A DNA stretch of 64,000 nt from CAZHVS01 sp964536015 (lineage in GTDB: Bacteria; Bacteroidota; Ignavibacteria; Ignavibacteriales; Ignavibacteriaceae): positions 23,687 through 87,686 of the forward strand of contig CAZHVS010000013.1 in assembly GCA_964536015.1 (NCBI GenBank), written 5' to 3'. Position 1 is the stretch's first letter. The number at the start of each line of letters is the position of its first letter. The notes beneath the pieces are model-generated. The model searched no databases and was not told the DNA's origin. It saw nothing but the letters and a program-made list of their open reading frames with translations. Below are positions 53,373 through 62,257 of the stretch, piece by piece. Position numbers and translations under genes: made by a program.

Positions 53373-55480
53373 TTTAGCAAAATCATTTTCTTTGTAATTG
53401 AGTTTGAACTGTTTTGTAATGTGTAAAAATATACTCCGGATGAAATTGGTCTGGTATTAGAAAAGAAATCAACAGAATAGCTGCCTGCATCTTTTTCTTC
53501 ATCAACTAAAGTGATAATTTCATTTCCAAGAACATCAAAAATTTTTAATCTGATGTTTTCCTTTTTATTTAGCTTAAAATAAATTTTTGTTGAAGGGTTA
53601 AATGGATTGGGGAAATTTTGTTCAAGGACAAAGGACTTGTTTCTGCTATCCTGATAATCTGAAACATTTAACAAATTATTTCCATCGAAATGCAAAATAA
53701 TACCATTGCTGCCGACTATCCAGCCATTGTTTCTAGTTAATAAAATCAGTGAATTGATTGATTGATTTGTAATTTGATTTAATTCAATCCAGTTTATTCC
53801 TCCATTGGAAGTCAAAAAAATCTTTCCATCTGAACAACCCGCTAAACCATCATTTGTATTTGCAAAGGATATTGTCTTAATTTTTATTGAATCATTTCTA
53901 AGCGTAGTTGTAATCCATGAAATTCCTGCATCCGATGTTTTGTAAATTTTATTTCCTGATGCACAAAACAAAATATTATCAGATGTAGAAATATCAGTAA
54001 TATTTTCAGCTGAAGTATAAATATTCATCCAGGTCAAACCAAAGTCTGTAGATTTAAATATTTTATTACCTGCTGCAAACCAGCCAATGTTATCCACGGA
54101 GAATAAAAGTCTAACTGCAGGTGTTAATGTAAAGTTATGCAAAGGAAGCCAGTCTCCACCGCTATTAGTGGTTTTGTAAATAACTGAATGATTGACAGAA
54201 TCACCAATTATAAAACCCGTTGCATTATTTACAAAAATAATATCTTTCAAATCAGGAGTAGGAAGATAGATATCATTCCAAGTTTCACCTCTATCTTCTG
54301 TAATTAAAACTGCACCGCCACTGCCAACTACCCAAACTTCTTTATCATTTTTTATGTACACACCAAAAGATTTCAGTTCAGTACAACTGCAGGCAAAATT
54401 TCTCCAACTTTCTCCTCCATTAGAAGTGGCAACAATATTTTGCTTTCCACCAACAGTATAAATTAGATTTGAATCAAGTGCTATTACTCTGAATAAATCC
54501 TGAATCACTACAGATGGTGTTTGCTTCATAGAACTTTCCCAGCCATCATTTGTAATGGTAATCAAATTTCCACTAGTTATTCCCCAGGCTTTTCGCTTAT
54601 TGTAAAAATGAAAAGCTGTTGCAGAAGGATTGACAAGAGCCCAGGATTGACAATGATTACTGGTCTTATAAATCTTATCAGAATTTGCAAATAGCACACT
54701 TATCCACCCAGAATCACGGGATGCAAAATGAATATCAGTGATTTCCCCTTCAAACTCCTTTGAAAACCATGTTAAACCACCGTTTGATGTAAATAAGAAT
54801 AAATAAATATAATCTCCTCCAATGTTTGTTTCTTTTCCACTAATATAACCATCATTAGTATTTACGAAAAAAATTTTTTTAATATCAAGATTACTCGTAT
54901 TAAGCGATAATAAATCCCAGTTTTGCCCGCCATTTGTAGTTTTATAAATTGAATTCACAGCAGCAATATAACCTGTCATTTCATCAAGAAAAAAAACTGA
55001 AGAAGGGGCGACACTCTGAGCAATATTGATAACATTCCAGTTACTACCTCCATCTGTAGTTTTATATAATTTTTTTGTTGATGAATCAGTTATTGCATAA
55101 CCTATCAGATTGTTAACAAATTGAAAATCTATAATTGCCGAACCTGATAAAGTTGAAATAATGTTCCAGTTTAATCCACTATTAGAAGATTTTAATAATT
55201 GTGTTTTGTTTTCAAAAATTGCCCATCCATTATTAGCATCGATAAAATAAATTTTTTTAAAATTATCTTTTAACGTCAATGGATAATTATTCCAGATTAT
55301 TCCTCCGTTAGTAGTTTTGAGTACAGTTCCGTTAAAACCAACAGCGATACCGTTTGATGAGTCAAAAAAATATATGTCTGTCAATTTATTTCCCTGGGGT
55401 TTAGGATTGTACCAGCTGAATTGCGCTACCAAAAAATAATTCAGAAAGATTATTAATACTAAGACTTTATACTTTTTCAT
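53369..55480 (-). CDS. Secreted Ycf48-type propeller protein with T9SS tail
   Basis: The 703-aa protein has a signal peptide ending near LVAQ (19). Residues about 20-605 are propeller repeats with TTNGGxxW and VGSGGAV-type strands (Ycf48/BNR-like), and the end is a T9SS type A sorting domain (NFPNPFNPSTK). It is the smaller relative of the 1204-aa protein at 46053; both open their propeller with the short W-x-PxPQGN motif (WYNPKPQGN, WLNPLPQGN). It is coupled to the hydrolase gene at 52368. The ligand is unknown. Confidence 0.8.
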   Translation of the reverse strand: MKKYKVLVLIIFLNYFLVAQFSWYNPKPQGNKLTDIYFFDSSNGIAVGFNGTVLKTTNGGIIWNNYPLTLKDNFKKIYFIDANNGWAIFENKTQLLKSSNSGLNWNIISTLSGSAIIDFQFVNNLIGYAITDSSTKKLYKTTDGGSNWNVINIAQSVAPSSVFFLDEMTGYIAAVNSIYKTTNGGQNWDLLSLNTSNLDIKKIFFVNTNDGYISGKETNIGGDYIYLFLFTSNGGLTWFSKEFEGEITDIHFASRDSGWISVLFANSDKIYKTSNHCQSWALVNPSATAFHFYNKRKAWGITSGNLITITNDGWESSMKQTPSVVIQDLFRVIALDSNLIYTVGGKQNIVATSNGGESWRNFACSCTELKSFGVYIKNDKEVWVVGSGGAVLITEDRGETWNDIYLPTPDLKDIIFVNNATGFIIGDSVNHSVIYKTTNSGGDWLPLHNFTLTPAVRLLFSVDNIGWFAAGNKIFKSTDFGLTWMNIYTSAENITDISTSDNILFCASGNKIYKTSDAGISWITTTLRNDSIKIKTISFANTNDGLAGCSDGKIFLTSNGGINWIELNQITNQSINSLILLTRNNGWIVGSNGIILHFDGNNLLNVSDYQDSRNKSFVLEQNFPNPFNPSTKIYFKLNKKENIRLKIFDVLGNEIITLVDEEKDAGSYSVDFFSNTRPISSGVYFYTLQNSSNSITKKMILLK

Positions 55481-55596
55481 AAAATTCTATACACTTCAAT
55501 AAATACATTTTTCTGACTTAAATATAACAATCAGAATAATATTCATAAAATGGACTTAGGAATTATTTTATCTAAATTCATTTGCCTGAGTTTTTA

Positions 55597-55604
55597 TATA
55601 TTTG
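55597..55604 (+). promoter_or_regulatory. Candidate -7 promoter element of tkt (TATATTTG)
   Basis: An exact TAnnTTTG match 49 bp upstream of the ATG at 55653. It overlaps the alternative TTG start at 55602. If this is the promoter, translation cannot begin at that TTG. Confidence 0.45.
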
Positions 55605-55652
55605 AGAAAAGATTTAATAGATAATTTACCCACTAATTCGATTGAGAAAGTT

Positions 55653-57674
55653 ATGAACTATAGTGCAAATGAGGAATTGGAAAACCTTTGTATAAATACT
55701 CTTAGATTTCTTGCAGTTGATGCTGTTCAAAAAGCTAATTCGGGACACCCTGGAATGCCAATGGGAACAGCTCCGATTGCGTTTCATCTGTATTCTAAAT
55801 TTATTAAACACAATCCAGAAAATCCTTCCTGGTTTAATCGGGATAGATTTATTTTATCTCCTGGTCACGGCAGTATGTTGTTGTATGGAATTCTTCATTT
55901 ATGTGGATATAATATCACACTTGATGATTTAAAAAACTTTAGACAATTAAACAGTATAACACCCGGACATCCGGAAGTTGGTTTGACTCCCGGTGTTGAA
56001 ACAACAACAGGACCATTAGGACAAGGGTTTGCAACCGCTGTTGGAATGGCTATTGGTCAGGCTTATCTAGCTTCAGTATTTAATCAGGAAGAATTTAGAA
56101 TAATCGACCATTACATTTATGGAATATGTAGTGATGGTGATTTGATGGAAGGTGTTTCACACGAAGCCGCTTCAATTGCTGGTCATCTTAAACTTAATAA
56201 ATTAATTTTTTTCTACGATGATAATGGAATTACAATCGATGGCAAAACTTCACTTGCCTTTTCTGAAAATATAAGAAAAAGATTTGAAGCTTATAACTGG
56301 AATATTGAAAATATAACTGATGTTCATGATATTTTCCAGATTGACAAAGTTATTCGTAAAGCACACGCAAGTGAAAAACCGACTTTAATTATTACCAAAA
56401 CTCATATTGGTTATGGAAGTCCTCATAAACAGGATTCTGAAAAAGTACATGGTTCACCTCTTGGAGAAGATGAAGTAATACTTACTAAACATCATTTAAA
56501 CTGGAAAAGTGAAGAAAAATTTTTCGTTCCAAACGAAGTGAAGAAATATTTTGAAGATTTAAAGCCAACATTTAAGAATTATGAAGATGAGTGGAACGAG
56601 TTATTTGAAAAATATAGAGTAAAATATCCTGAAAAAGCTTCTCTATTTCTTGATGTTATGAGTGGAAAATTTGGTGAGAAATGGAAATCTTGTTTACCTT
56701 CTTTTAAAGATGAAGGGAAAAAGATTGCCACCAGACAGGCTTCCGGTACAGTATTAAATGCTATTGCAAAAGAACTTCCAACTTTAATTGGAGGCAGTGC
56801 AGATTTAGCACCATCAAATAATACATACTTAAATGATTTTGCTAAATTCAGTGCAGATAATTATTCAGGAAGAAATTTTCATTTTGGTATTCGTGAACAT
56901 GGAATGGGTGCTGTACTTAATGGTCTCGCTCTCTATGGCGGCACAATTTCTTATGGTGGTACTTTTCTTGTCTTTGCAGATTATATGCGTCCTGCAATAA
57001 GACTTGCTGCTTTATCGCATATTAAATCTATTTTTGTTTTTACACATGATAGCATTGGTTTGGGTGAAGATGGACCAACTCATCAGCCTGTAGAGCATCT
57101 GGCAGCATTAAGATCCATTCCAAATTTATTAGTAATAAGACCAGCAGATGCAAACGAAACAGCATTTGCCTGGAAAACAGCTATTGAACACAAAGGTGGA
57201 CCGGTTGCTCTAATATTAACAAGACAGGGCATTCCTGTATTAGATCAAAATAAGTTTTCTTCCGCAGAAAATTTAGCCAAAGGTGCTTACATACTTAAAG
57301 ATTCAGAATCAAAGCCGGATATTATTTTAATGGCTTCAGGTTCGGAAGTTTCGTTAATTATAAAAGCATCAGAAAAACTTGAATCGAATGGAATAAAGAC
57401 AAGAACAATTAGTTTTCCAAGCTGGGAACTTTTTGAAAAACAAACTGACGAATACAAAGAATCTGTTCTTTCTAAAAATATAAAAGCAAGAGTTGCTGTC
57501 GAAGCAGGAGTTGCTCAAGGCTGGACAAAATATACTGGTGACTCTGGAAAAATAATTAGTATCGAAAGTTTTGGTGCATCTGCTCCTGAAAATGTTTTGT
57601 TTAATCACTTTGGGATTACTGTAGAAAACGTTGTAGCTGCAGCAAAACAAGTAATTGACCGTTGCAAAAAATAA
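55653..57674 (+). CDS. tkt: Transketolase
   Basis: The ATG at 55653 gives a 673-aa protein of normal family size. An in-frame TTG at 55602 would add 17 residues but lies inside a promoter-like element, and gagaaag sits before 55653. The enzyme transfers two-carbon ketol units in the pentose phosphate pathway using thiamine diphosphate. Landmarks are GHPGMPMGTAP (31-41), the ThDP/Mg motif SDGDLMEGVSHEA, NDN-like DDNGITIDG, and the Pyr-domain GIREHGMGAVLNGLALYG. It is followed by a small Cys-rich ORF. A single-chain transketolase is present, not the split archaeal-type form. Confidence 0.95.
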   Translation: MNYSANEELENLCINTLRFLAVDAVQKANSGHPGMPMGTAPIAFHLYSKFIKHNPENPSWFNRDRFILSPGHGSMLLYGILHLCGYNITLDDLKNFRQLNSITPGHPEVGLTPGVETTTGPLGQGFATAVGMAIGQAYLASVFNQEEFRIIDHYIYGICSDGDLMEGVSHEAASIAGHLKLNKLIFFYDDNGITIDGKTSLAFSENIRKRFEAYNWNIENITDVHDIFQIDKVIRKAHASEKPTLIITKTHIGYGSPHKQDSEKVHGSPLGEDEVILTKHHLNWKSEEKFFVPNEVKKYFEDLKPTFKNYEDEWNELFEKYRVKYPEKASLFLDVMSGKFGEKWKSCLPSFKDEGKKIATRQASGTVLNAIAKELPTLIGGSADLAPSNNTYLNDFAKFSADNYSGRNFHFGIREHGMGAVLNGLALYGGTISYGGTFLVFADYMRPAIRLAALSHIKSIFVFTHDSIGLGEDGPTHQPVEHLAALRSIPNLLVIRPADANETAFAWKTAIEHKGGPVALILTRQGIPVLDQNKFSSAENLAKGAYILKDSESKPDIILMASGSEVSLIIKASEKLESNGIKTRTISFPSWELFEKQTDEYKESVLSKNIKARVAVEAGVAQGWTKYTGDSGKIISIESFGASAPENVLFNHFGITVENVVAAAKQVIDRCKK

Positions 57675-57691
57675 CTTAGACATTCCAATAG

Positions 57692-57853
57692 ATGACTAAA
57701 CTGAGAAAAACATTTTCTAAAAAACAGTGGAAGAATTGCTGTACAGGATTTTGTGATAGTTGCGAAATTGCATCAGCATACAAAAAAGAATATGGTAAAA
57801 AGCAAGGATTAAAAAGATTAAAAAAGGATAAAGAAAAAATCTTAAAGGAGTAA
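57692..57853 (+). CDS. 53-aa cysteine-rich basic protein
   Basis: A short ATG-to-TAA frame lies 17 bp after the tkt stop codon. The protein is very basic after the cysteines (many Lys) and contains NCCTGFCDSCEI, four Cys at 17, 18, 22 and 25. A CC-x3-C-x2-C cluster in such a small protein suggests a zinc- or iron-binding site. The gene probably shares the tkt transcript, and its stop lies within the hairpin at 57844-57879. There is no ribosome site better than weak. I do not recognise the family; its function is unknown. Confidence 0.5.
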   Translation: MTKLRKTFSKKQWKNCCTGFCDSCEIASAYKKEYGKKQGLKRLKKDKEKILKE

Positions 57854-57879
57854 AGCAATATAAGTTGCAATACTCCTTA
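57844..57879. terminator. Hairpin between tkt and gpmI
   Basis: The stem aaggagta/tactcctt (57845-57852/57871-57878) with an inner gcaa/ttgc pair ends the convergent transcripts. On the minus strand it is followed by T-rich sequence, so it is best placed as the gpmI terminator; the plus-strand signal is weak. Confidence 0.55.
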
Positions 57880-57892
57880 AGAAATTTTCAAG

Positions 57893-59518
57893 TTAAAATT
57901 TTATTAATGATTCATCATAATCTTCAACTTTTTTATAACCAAGAAGGTTAAGTAAAGTTGCAGCTATATTTGTAAGACCAGCATTTGGTATATCAGCCAT
58001 TTTATATTCATTATTATAGGCAGAATCATAAATAATAAATGGAACAGGATTAAGTGTATGAGAAGTCTTTGGGGTTTTTAGACCTTTATTTACGGTAAAC
58101 ATTTCATCAGCATTACCGTGATCGGCAGTTACTATTGCAATTCCATTCAATTCTTTAATAACTTCCAATAATTTTCCTACACAGGCATCTACCGTTTGAA
58201 CAGCAGTAACAGCAGCATCAAAGTTACCTGTATGTCCAACCATATCACCATTTGCAAAGTTTACTCTTCCCCATCTATATTTGCCTGTTCTAAGCAATTC
58301 AATTGTTTTTTCAGTTATCTCTTCTGCTTTCATTTTGGGGGCTTTATCGAATTCAATTTTATCTGAAGGAATCTCGAAATAATCTTCAAGTTTTTCATCA
58401 ATATATCCTGAACGATTTCCATTCCAGAAATAAGTAACGTGTCCGAATTTCTGAGTCTCTGATATTGCAAAACTCTTTATACCTTCAGCACATAGATATT
58501 CGCTTACAGTTCTATCAATATCAGGAGGAAACACAAGATAATTTTTTGGAATATGCAGATCACCATCATATTCCATCATACCAGCATAATAAACTTCAGG
58601 AACAAACACACGATCAAATTCCTTAAAATCTTTTTCTTCAAAAGCACGTGAAATTTCTATTGCTCTATCACCACGGAAATTAAACATGATAACACTATCA
58701 CCGTTAAGAATTTTTCCAACAGGTTCATTATTCTCATCTGTAATTACAAAAGAGTCCAGATATTGATCAATCATATTTTCATCTTCGGCATAAAAAGTTT
58801 TAACAGCTTCTATTGCAGATTTAAACTTTCTTCCTTGTCCAAGAACATGAGCATCCCAACCTTTTTTTACAACATTCCAATCAGCATTGTATCTGTCCAT
58901 TGTAACTTTCATTCGTCCGCCGCCTGAAGCAATTTTATAATCAAATCCTTTTTCCTTATTAATTGTTTTAAGAAGAGTTTCAGTTTTTTCTAAGTATATA
59001 AGTGCAGATTTTCCCGGTACATCTCTTCCATCAAGCAATGGATGAAGCTGAACTTTTTTTATACCTGCTTCTGAAAGTTTATTGATTAATGCAAAAAGCT
59101 GGTTGATATGAGAATGCACATTTCCATCTGAAAGCAAACCGATAAAATGAACTGCTCCACCGCTTTTTCCTCTTTTTACAATAGTGTTCCAGACATCCGA
59201 TTGAAAAATTTTTCCTGTATCAAGAGAAATGTTTACAAGTTTTGCTCCCTGTGCAAACACTCTTCCGGCACCAATTGCATTATGACCAACTTCACTATTT
59301 CCCATATCATCATCGGAAGGTAAACCTACAGCAGGACCATGAGCTTTTAATTTTGTAAATAAAGGTAATTTGAATAATTCATTCAATACAGGTGTTTTTG
59401 CATTTGTAACTGCATTCCCTTCATATTCTTTTCCGACACCGATACCATCCATTACAATCAACAACAGCGGACCTTTTCTTCCATGAAATTCGTTTAATTT
59501 TTCAAGTTTTAAATTCAT
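57893..59518 (-). CDS. gpmI: 2,3-bisphosphoglycerate-independent phosphoglycerate mutase
   Basis: The 541-aa enzyme interconverts 3- and 2-phosphoglycerate in glycolysis without 2,3-BPG. It is a two-metal alkaline-phosphatase-superfamily enzyme: metal ligand Asp24 in VMDGIG, the phosphorylated Ser75 in DMGNSEVGH, and the C-terminal ADHGNADEM. LLDGRDVPGKS and RGDRAIE are further family motifs. Length is slightly above the usual ~515. It faces tkt tail to tail. Confidence 0.95.
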   Translation of the reverse strand: MNLKLEKLNEFHGRKGPLLLIVMDGIGVGKEYEGNAVTNAKTPVLNELFKLPLFTKLKAHGPAVGLPSDDDMGNSEVGHNAIGAGRVFAQGAKLVNISLDTGKIFQSDVWNTIVKRGKSGGAVHFIGLLSDGNVHSHINQLFALINKLSEAGIKKVQLHPLLDGRDVPGKSALIYLEKTETLLKTINKEKGFDYKIASGGGRMKVTMDRYNADWNVVKKGWDAHVLGQGRKFKSAIEAVKTFYAEDENMIDQYLDSFVITDENNEPVGKILNGDSVIMFNFRGDRAIEISRAFEEKDFKEFDRVFVPEVYYAGMMEYDGDLHIPKNYLVFPPDIDRTVSEYLCAEGIKSFAISETQKFGHVTYFWNGNRSGYIDEKLEDYFEIPSDKIEFDKAPKMKAEEITEKTIELLRTGKYRWGRVNFANGDMVGHTGNFDAAVTAVQTVDACVGKLLEVIKELNGIAIVTADHGNADEMFTVNKGLKTPKTSHTLNPVPFIIYDSAYNNEYKMADIPNAGLTNIAATLLNLLGYKKVEDYDESLIKF

Positions 59519-59562
59519 TGTTATCCTTTTTTATCTAAAATTAATTTCAAAACAAAATTAGT

Positions 59563-59570
59563 TATCTTTG
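59563..59570 (+). promoter_or_regulatory. Candidate -7 promoter element of the beta-helix gene (TATCTTTG)
   Basis: An exact TAnnTTTG match 76 bp upstream of the ATG at 59646. It lies in the divergent gap after gpmI. No clear -33 TTG was found. Confidence 0.45.
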
Positions 59571-59645
59571 ACAAGCAAATCAAAACTAATTTGCGTATAT
59601 TTCTTTTATAACAAATTATTAAATAAAACTGTTGCAGGAGATATT

Positions 59646-61442
59646 ATGAAAAAACTATTACTTCTTTTAACCTTACTGGTTTATTCAACGTTTGGACAAT
59701 ATACTACCCCAAATACAGGAATAAACTGGAACCTTGATTCTTTAGTTGCTAACTCTGGCGGAGTTGTAACCGGTACTTTTCCGAATTACGCTATAAGTAA
59801 TAAAATTACTATCGCTGCAAATGATAGAATTTATATTAATCCCGGAACCAAAGTTTTCTTTTCGGGTTCAACAAGTGGGTTTGATGTTAACGGAAAGTTT
59901 TATGCGGTTGGAACTTCAACCGATTCAATAATTTTTTCTTCTTCTGCACAAGATTCACTTGGTGCTGCTTACAACGGTTTCTATTTTTTAGACCCTTCAA
60001 TTGATACTGCTTGTGTTATAAGCTATGCAAGAATTGAATATGCATATTATGGCTTAAGATGTGTTGGTGCAAGTCCAACCTTAACCCATTCTTACTTATG
60101 GAAATGCAGGAGAGGTGTTAATCTTTCGAGTGATTCTCATCCTATTGTTACGTACAATAAAATTGAGAGATGCTATGAATATGGGATTACACTTACTACA
60201 GGATGTTCTCCAATAATTGAATACAACGAATTGGCAAATAACAACTCTCAAAATACAAGTGCTAAAAATCAAATTTCTATTGGCACACAGGGAAATAATT
60301 CACCTACTATAAGATACAATAAAATTTATGGTGGAATGTTTAATAAAACAGGCGGTATAAGTGTTTCTACACTTATAAGCGGTTCTTCATCTTCTTCTGA
60401 AATTGCTTATAACGAAATTTTTAATAACAGTTTTGGAATTACATTCACCGGCACTTATTCAATTACCTGTTACGTTCACGATAATAAAATTTACAATAAT
60501 AATATCAATCCAGACCCAATGACATCTGGAAGCGGAATAAATGTTAATGGAACATCAGTTAATCAACCCAAGATTTCTAAAAATGAAATATTTGGTAACT
60601 GGTGGGGAATCACAATTCAAAATGGAACTACCGTACAGGCAGGTCCTCAACCTAATCTTGGTGATTTGACAAACGCAGATACAACAGATGATGGGAAAAA
60701 CATTATCTACAACAACATACAGGGAACAAATATTTACGATGCTTACAATAACTGTACAAACGATATAAAAGCACAAAACAATGATTGGCGGGTTTATGAC
60801 TCCTCTTCCATTGAGCAGCACATTTATCATAAAGCAGATGACCCTGCAAGAGGATTAATTCAATTTATGCCTTTCAGTTCCTTCATCCCTGTTGAACTTG
60901 TTTCATTTACTTCTGAAAAACAAAATGGAATGGTTGTACTTAAATGGAAAACTTCGTGTGAAAAAAATAACTCGGGTTTTGAAGTACAAAGAAAAACAGA
61001 AACAGGATTTGCAAAAATTGGATTCGTTAACGGCTCAGGCACTTCCTGCGAAATGAGAGAGTATTCTTTTACTGATAAATCTGTACTAAACGGCAAAGTT
61101 GTTTACCGGCTTTTACAAATTGATTTTAACGGAACTATCAAAAAAATTGGAGAAGTTGAGGTCGATGTTGAACTTCCCGTACAATTTTCTTTATATCAGA
61201 ACTTCCCGAATCCTTTTAATCCTTCTACAAAGATTAAATTCGAGGCTGCAAAACAAACTTTCGTTAGCTTAAAAGTATTTGATATTTTAGGAAATGAAGT
61301 TGCTACACTTGTTAACGAAGAAAAGCAGCCAGGAAGATTTGAAGTTGACTTTAATGCTATAAATCTTTCAAGCGGCGTATATTTTTACATGCTTTCTGCA
61401 GATAATTTTACAGATATTAAAAGAATGGTCGTGTTAAAGTAA
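59646..61442 (+). CDS. Secreted right-handed beta-helix protein with T9SS tail
   Basis: The ATG at 59646 has a proper ribosome site (aggag) and begins a signal peptide ending TFGQ. An in-frame start at 59568 would only add a non-signal leader. The 598-aa protein has a parallel beta-helix region (about 90-370) of repeated short coils ending YNxIxxN, such as YNKIERCYEYG, YNELANNNS and YNKIYGG, typical of PbH1/NosD-type secreted proteins that include polysaccharide-lyase-like folds. A fibronectin-like module beginning PVELVSF (about 415-512) and a T9SS sorting domain (NFPNPFNPSTK) follow. Catalytic residues are not evident. Confidence 0.85.
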   Translation: MKKLLLLLTLLVYSTFGQYTTPNTGINWNLDSLVANSGGVVTGTFPNYAISNKITIAANDRIYINPGTKVFFSGSTSGFDVNGKFYAVGTSTDSIIFSSSAQDSLGAAYNGFYFLDPSIDTACVISYARIEYAYYGLRCVGASPTLTHSYLWKCRRGVNLSSDSHPIVTYNKIERCYEYGITLTTGCSPIIEYNELANNNSQNTSAKNQISIGTQGNNSPTIRYNKIYGGMFNKTGGISVSTLISGSSSSSEIAYNEIFNNSFGITFTGTYSITCYVHDNKIYNNNINPDPMTSGSGINVNGTSVNQPKISKNEIFGNWWGITIQNGTTVQAGPQPNLGDLTNADTTDDGKNIIYNNIQGTNIYDAYNNCTNDIKAQNNDWRVYDSSSIEQHIYHKADDPARGLIQFMPFSSFIPVELVSFTSEKQNGMVVLKWKTSCEKNNSGFEVQRKTETGFAKIGFVNGSGTSCEMREYSFTDKSVLNGKVVYRLLQIDFNGTIKKIGEVEVDVELPVQFSLYQNFPNPFNPSTKIKFEAAKQTFVSLKVFDILGNEVATLVNEEKQPGRFEVDFNAINLSSGVYFYMLSADNFTDIKRMVVLK

Positions 61443-61590
61443 GTTGATTTCTTTTAATTTTGTGAAATTATGATAAAATGTTATTATTTTATCAAAAAAA
61501 TCATTAAAATGATTGAATAAACTAAAAGTTTAATGAAAAACCACAGTGGAGAATTGTAAATTCCAACGAAAATAATCGAATTCCAGGCTT

Positions 61591-61628
61591 AAAGAACTTA
61601 GTTCCGTGAATGCGGAAGTGAGTTCTTT
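61591..61628. repeat. 38-bp imperfect palindromic unit, left of the gap
   Basis: The unit reads aaagaacttagttccg, a six-base centre, then cggaagtgagttcttt, so its 16-bp arms are near-perfect complements (one G-T pair and one mismatch). A copy with about 31 of 38 identical bases lies right of the gap. Confidence 0.6.
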
Positions 61629-61630
61629 GT

Positions 61631-61730
61631 NNNNNNNNNNNNNNNNNNNNNNNNNNNNNNNNNNNNNNNNNNNNNNNNNNNNNNNNNNNNNNNNNNNNNN
61701 NNNNNNNNNNNNNNNNNNNNNNNNNNNNNN
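61631..61730. other. 100-N scaffold gap
   Basis: Exactly 100 undetermined bases, the conventional scaffold filler length, so the true gap length is unknown. It lies within or between copies of the palindromic repeat, the likely reason the assembly broke here. Confidence 0.99.
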
Positions 61731-61733
61731 ACT

Positions 61734-61771
61734 AAAGAACTTAGTTCCGACAATGCAGAATTTAGTTCTGA
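61734..61771. repeat. 38-bp imperfect palindromic unit, right of the gap
   Basis: The first 16 bases are identical to the left unit, and the second half is more diverged but still able to pair with the first. Two surviving copies flanking a gap suggest an array of more. Confidence 0.55.
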
Positions 61772-61878
61772 TTCAAAGGAAAAAAGTAGCATAATGAAAA
61801 ATCAAGCCATTATGCTATGAAAATGCTCATTCTTTCTGTGATAGTTTTAAGAAAATTAGCCCAAACTAAGCAATAAAT

Positions 61879-62235
61879 ATGAAAAACGAATTAAATAGAA
61901 TAAAAGAATTAGAAAAAGCACTTGTAAATCCGCTATTTCGGAAATCGGTTTCTGAATTATCCAATCTTTTTACAGACGATTTTATGGAATTTGGAAGTTC
62001 GGGAAAAGTATATAGCAAAAAACAAACGATAAAAGCATTACAAAAGACAGTCACACCAAAAATATCAATTAAAAATTTTAGGTTTAAACAGATTAATAAA
62101 CAATGTGTACTGGTTACTTATAAATCAGTAGTATTTGATGGAAGACAAAAGAAGTATTCATTAAGAAGTTCATTGTGGAAGAAAGAAAATCGTAAATGGA
62201 AAATTGTTTTCCATCAAGGAACAAAAATAGACTAA
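61879..62235 (+). CDS. DUF4440/SnoaL-like NTF2-fold protein
   Basis: The 118-aa protein has the NTF2-like pattern of the DUF4440 family: a helical N terminus with LEKALVNP, the LFTDDFMEFGSSGKVYSKKQ core, and a final strand WKIVFHQG. These are small cytoplasmic proteins of diverse or unknown function; some are enzymes or toxin-immunity components. The gene is alone just after the gap and 22 bp before the yjjX gene, which may be co-transcribed. Confidence 0.75.
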   Translation: MKNELNRIKELEKALVNPLFRKSVSELSNLFTDDFMEFGSSGKVYSKKQTIKALQKTVTPKISIKNFRFKQINKQCVLVTYKSVVFDGRQKKYSLRSSLWKKENRKWKIVFHQGTKID

Positions 62236-62257
62236 CAAACAAACAGATAGATTATAA

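Larger units (their letters stand above)
61443..61878. other. Intergenic region containing the assembly gap and palindromic repeats
   Basis: It has no supportable complete gene. It contains an AT-rich inverted repeat at 61471-61494 with an A-tract after it, two copies of a 38-bp palindromic unit (61591-61628, 61734-61771) and the 100-N gap between them. Short coding-like frames across the units can be made but have no start or family support. Confidence 0.6.

Noticed and set aside
55602..55652. TTG start giving a 17-residue longer transketolase
   Set aside because: The TTG lies inside a TAnnTTTG element, and the family and ribosome site favour ATG 55653.
61591..61800. A real gene across the gap encoding KELSS-type repeats
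   Set aside because: No ribosome site or family is visible, and the unit's self-complementarity fits a palindromic DNA repeat better. It stays open as an alternative.
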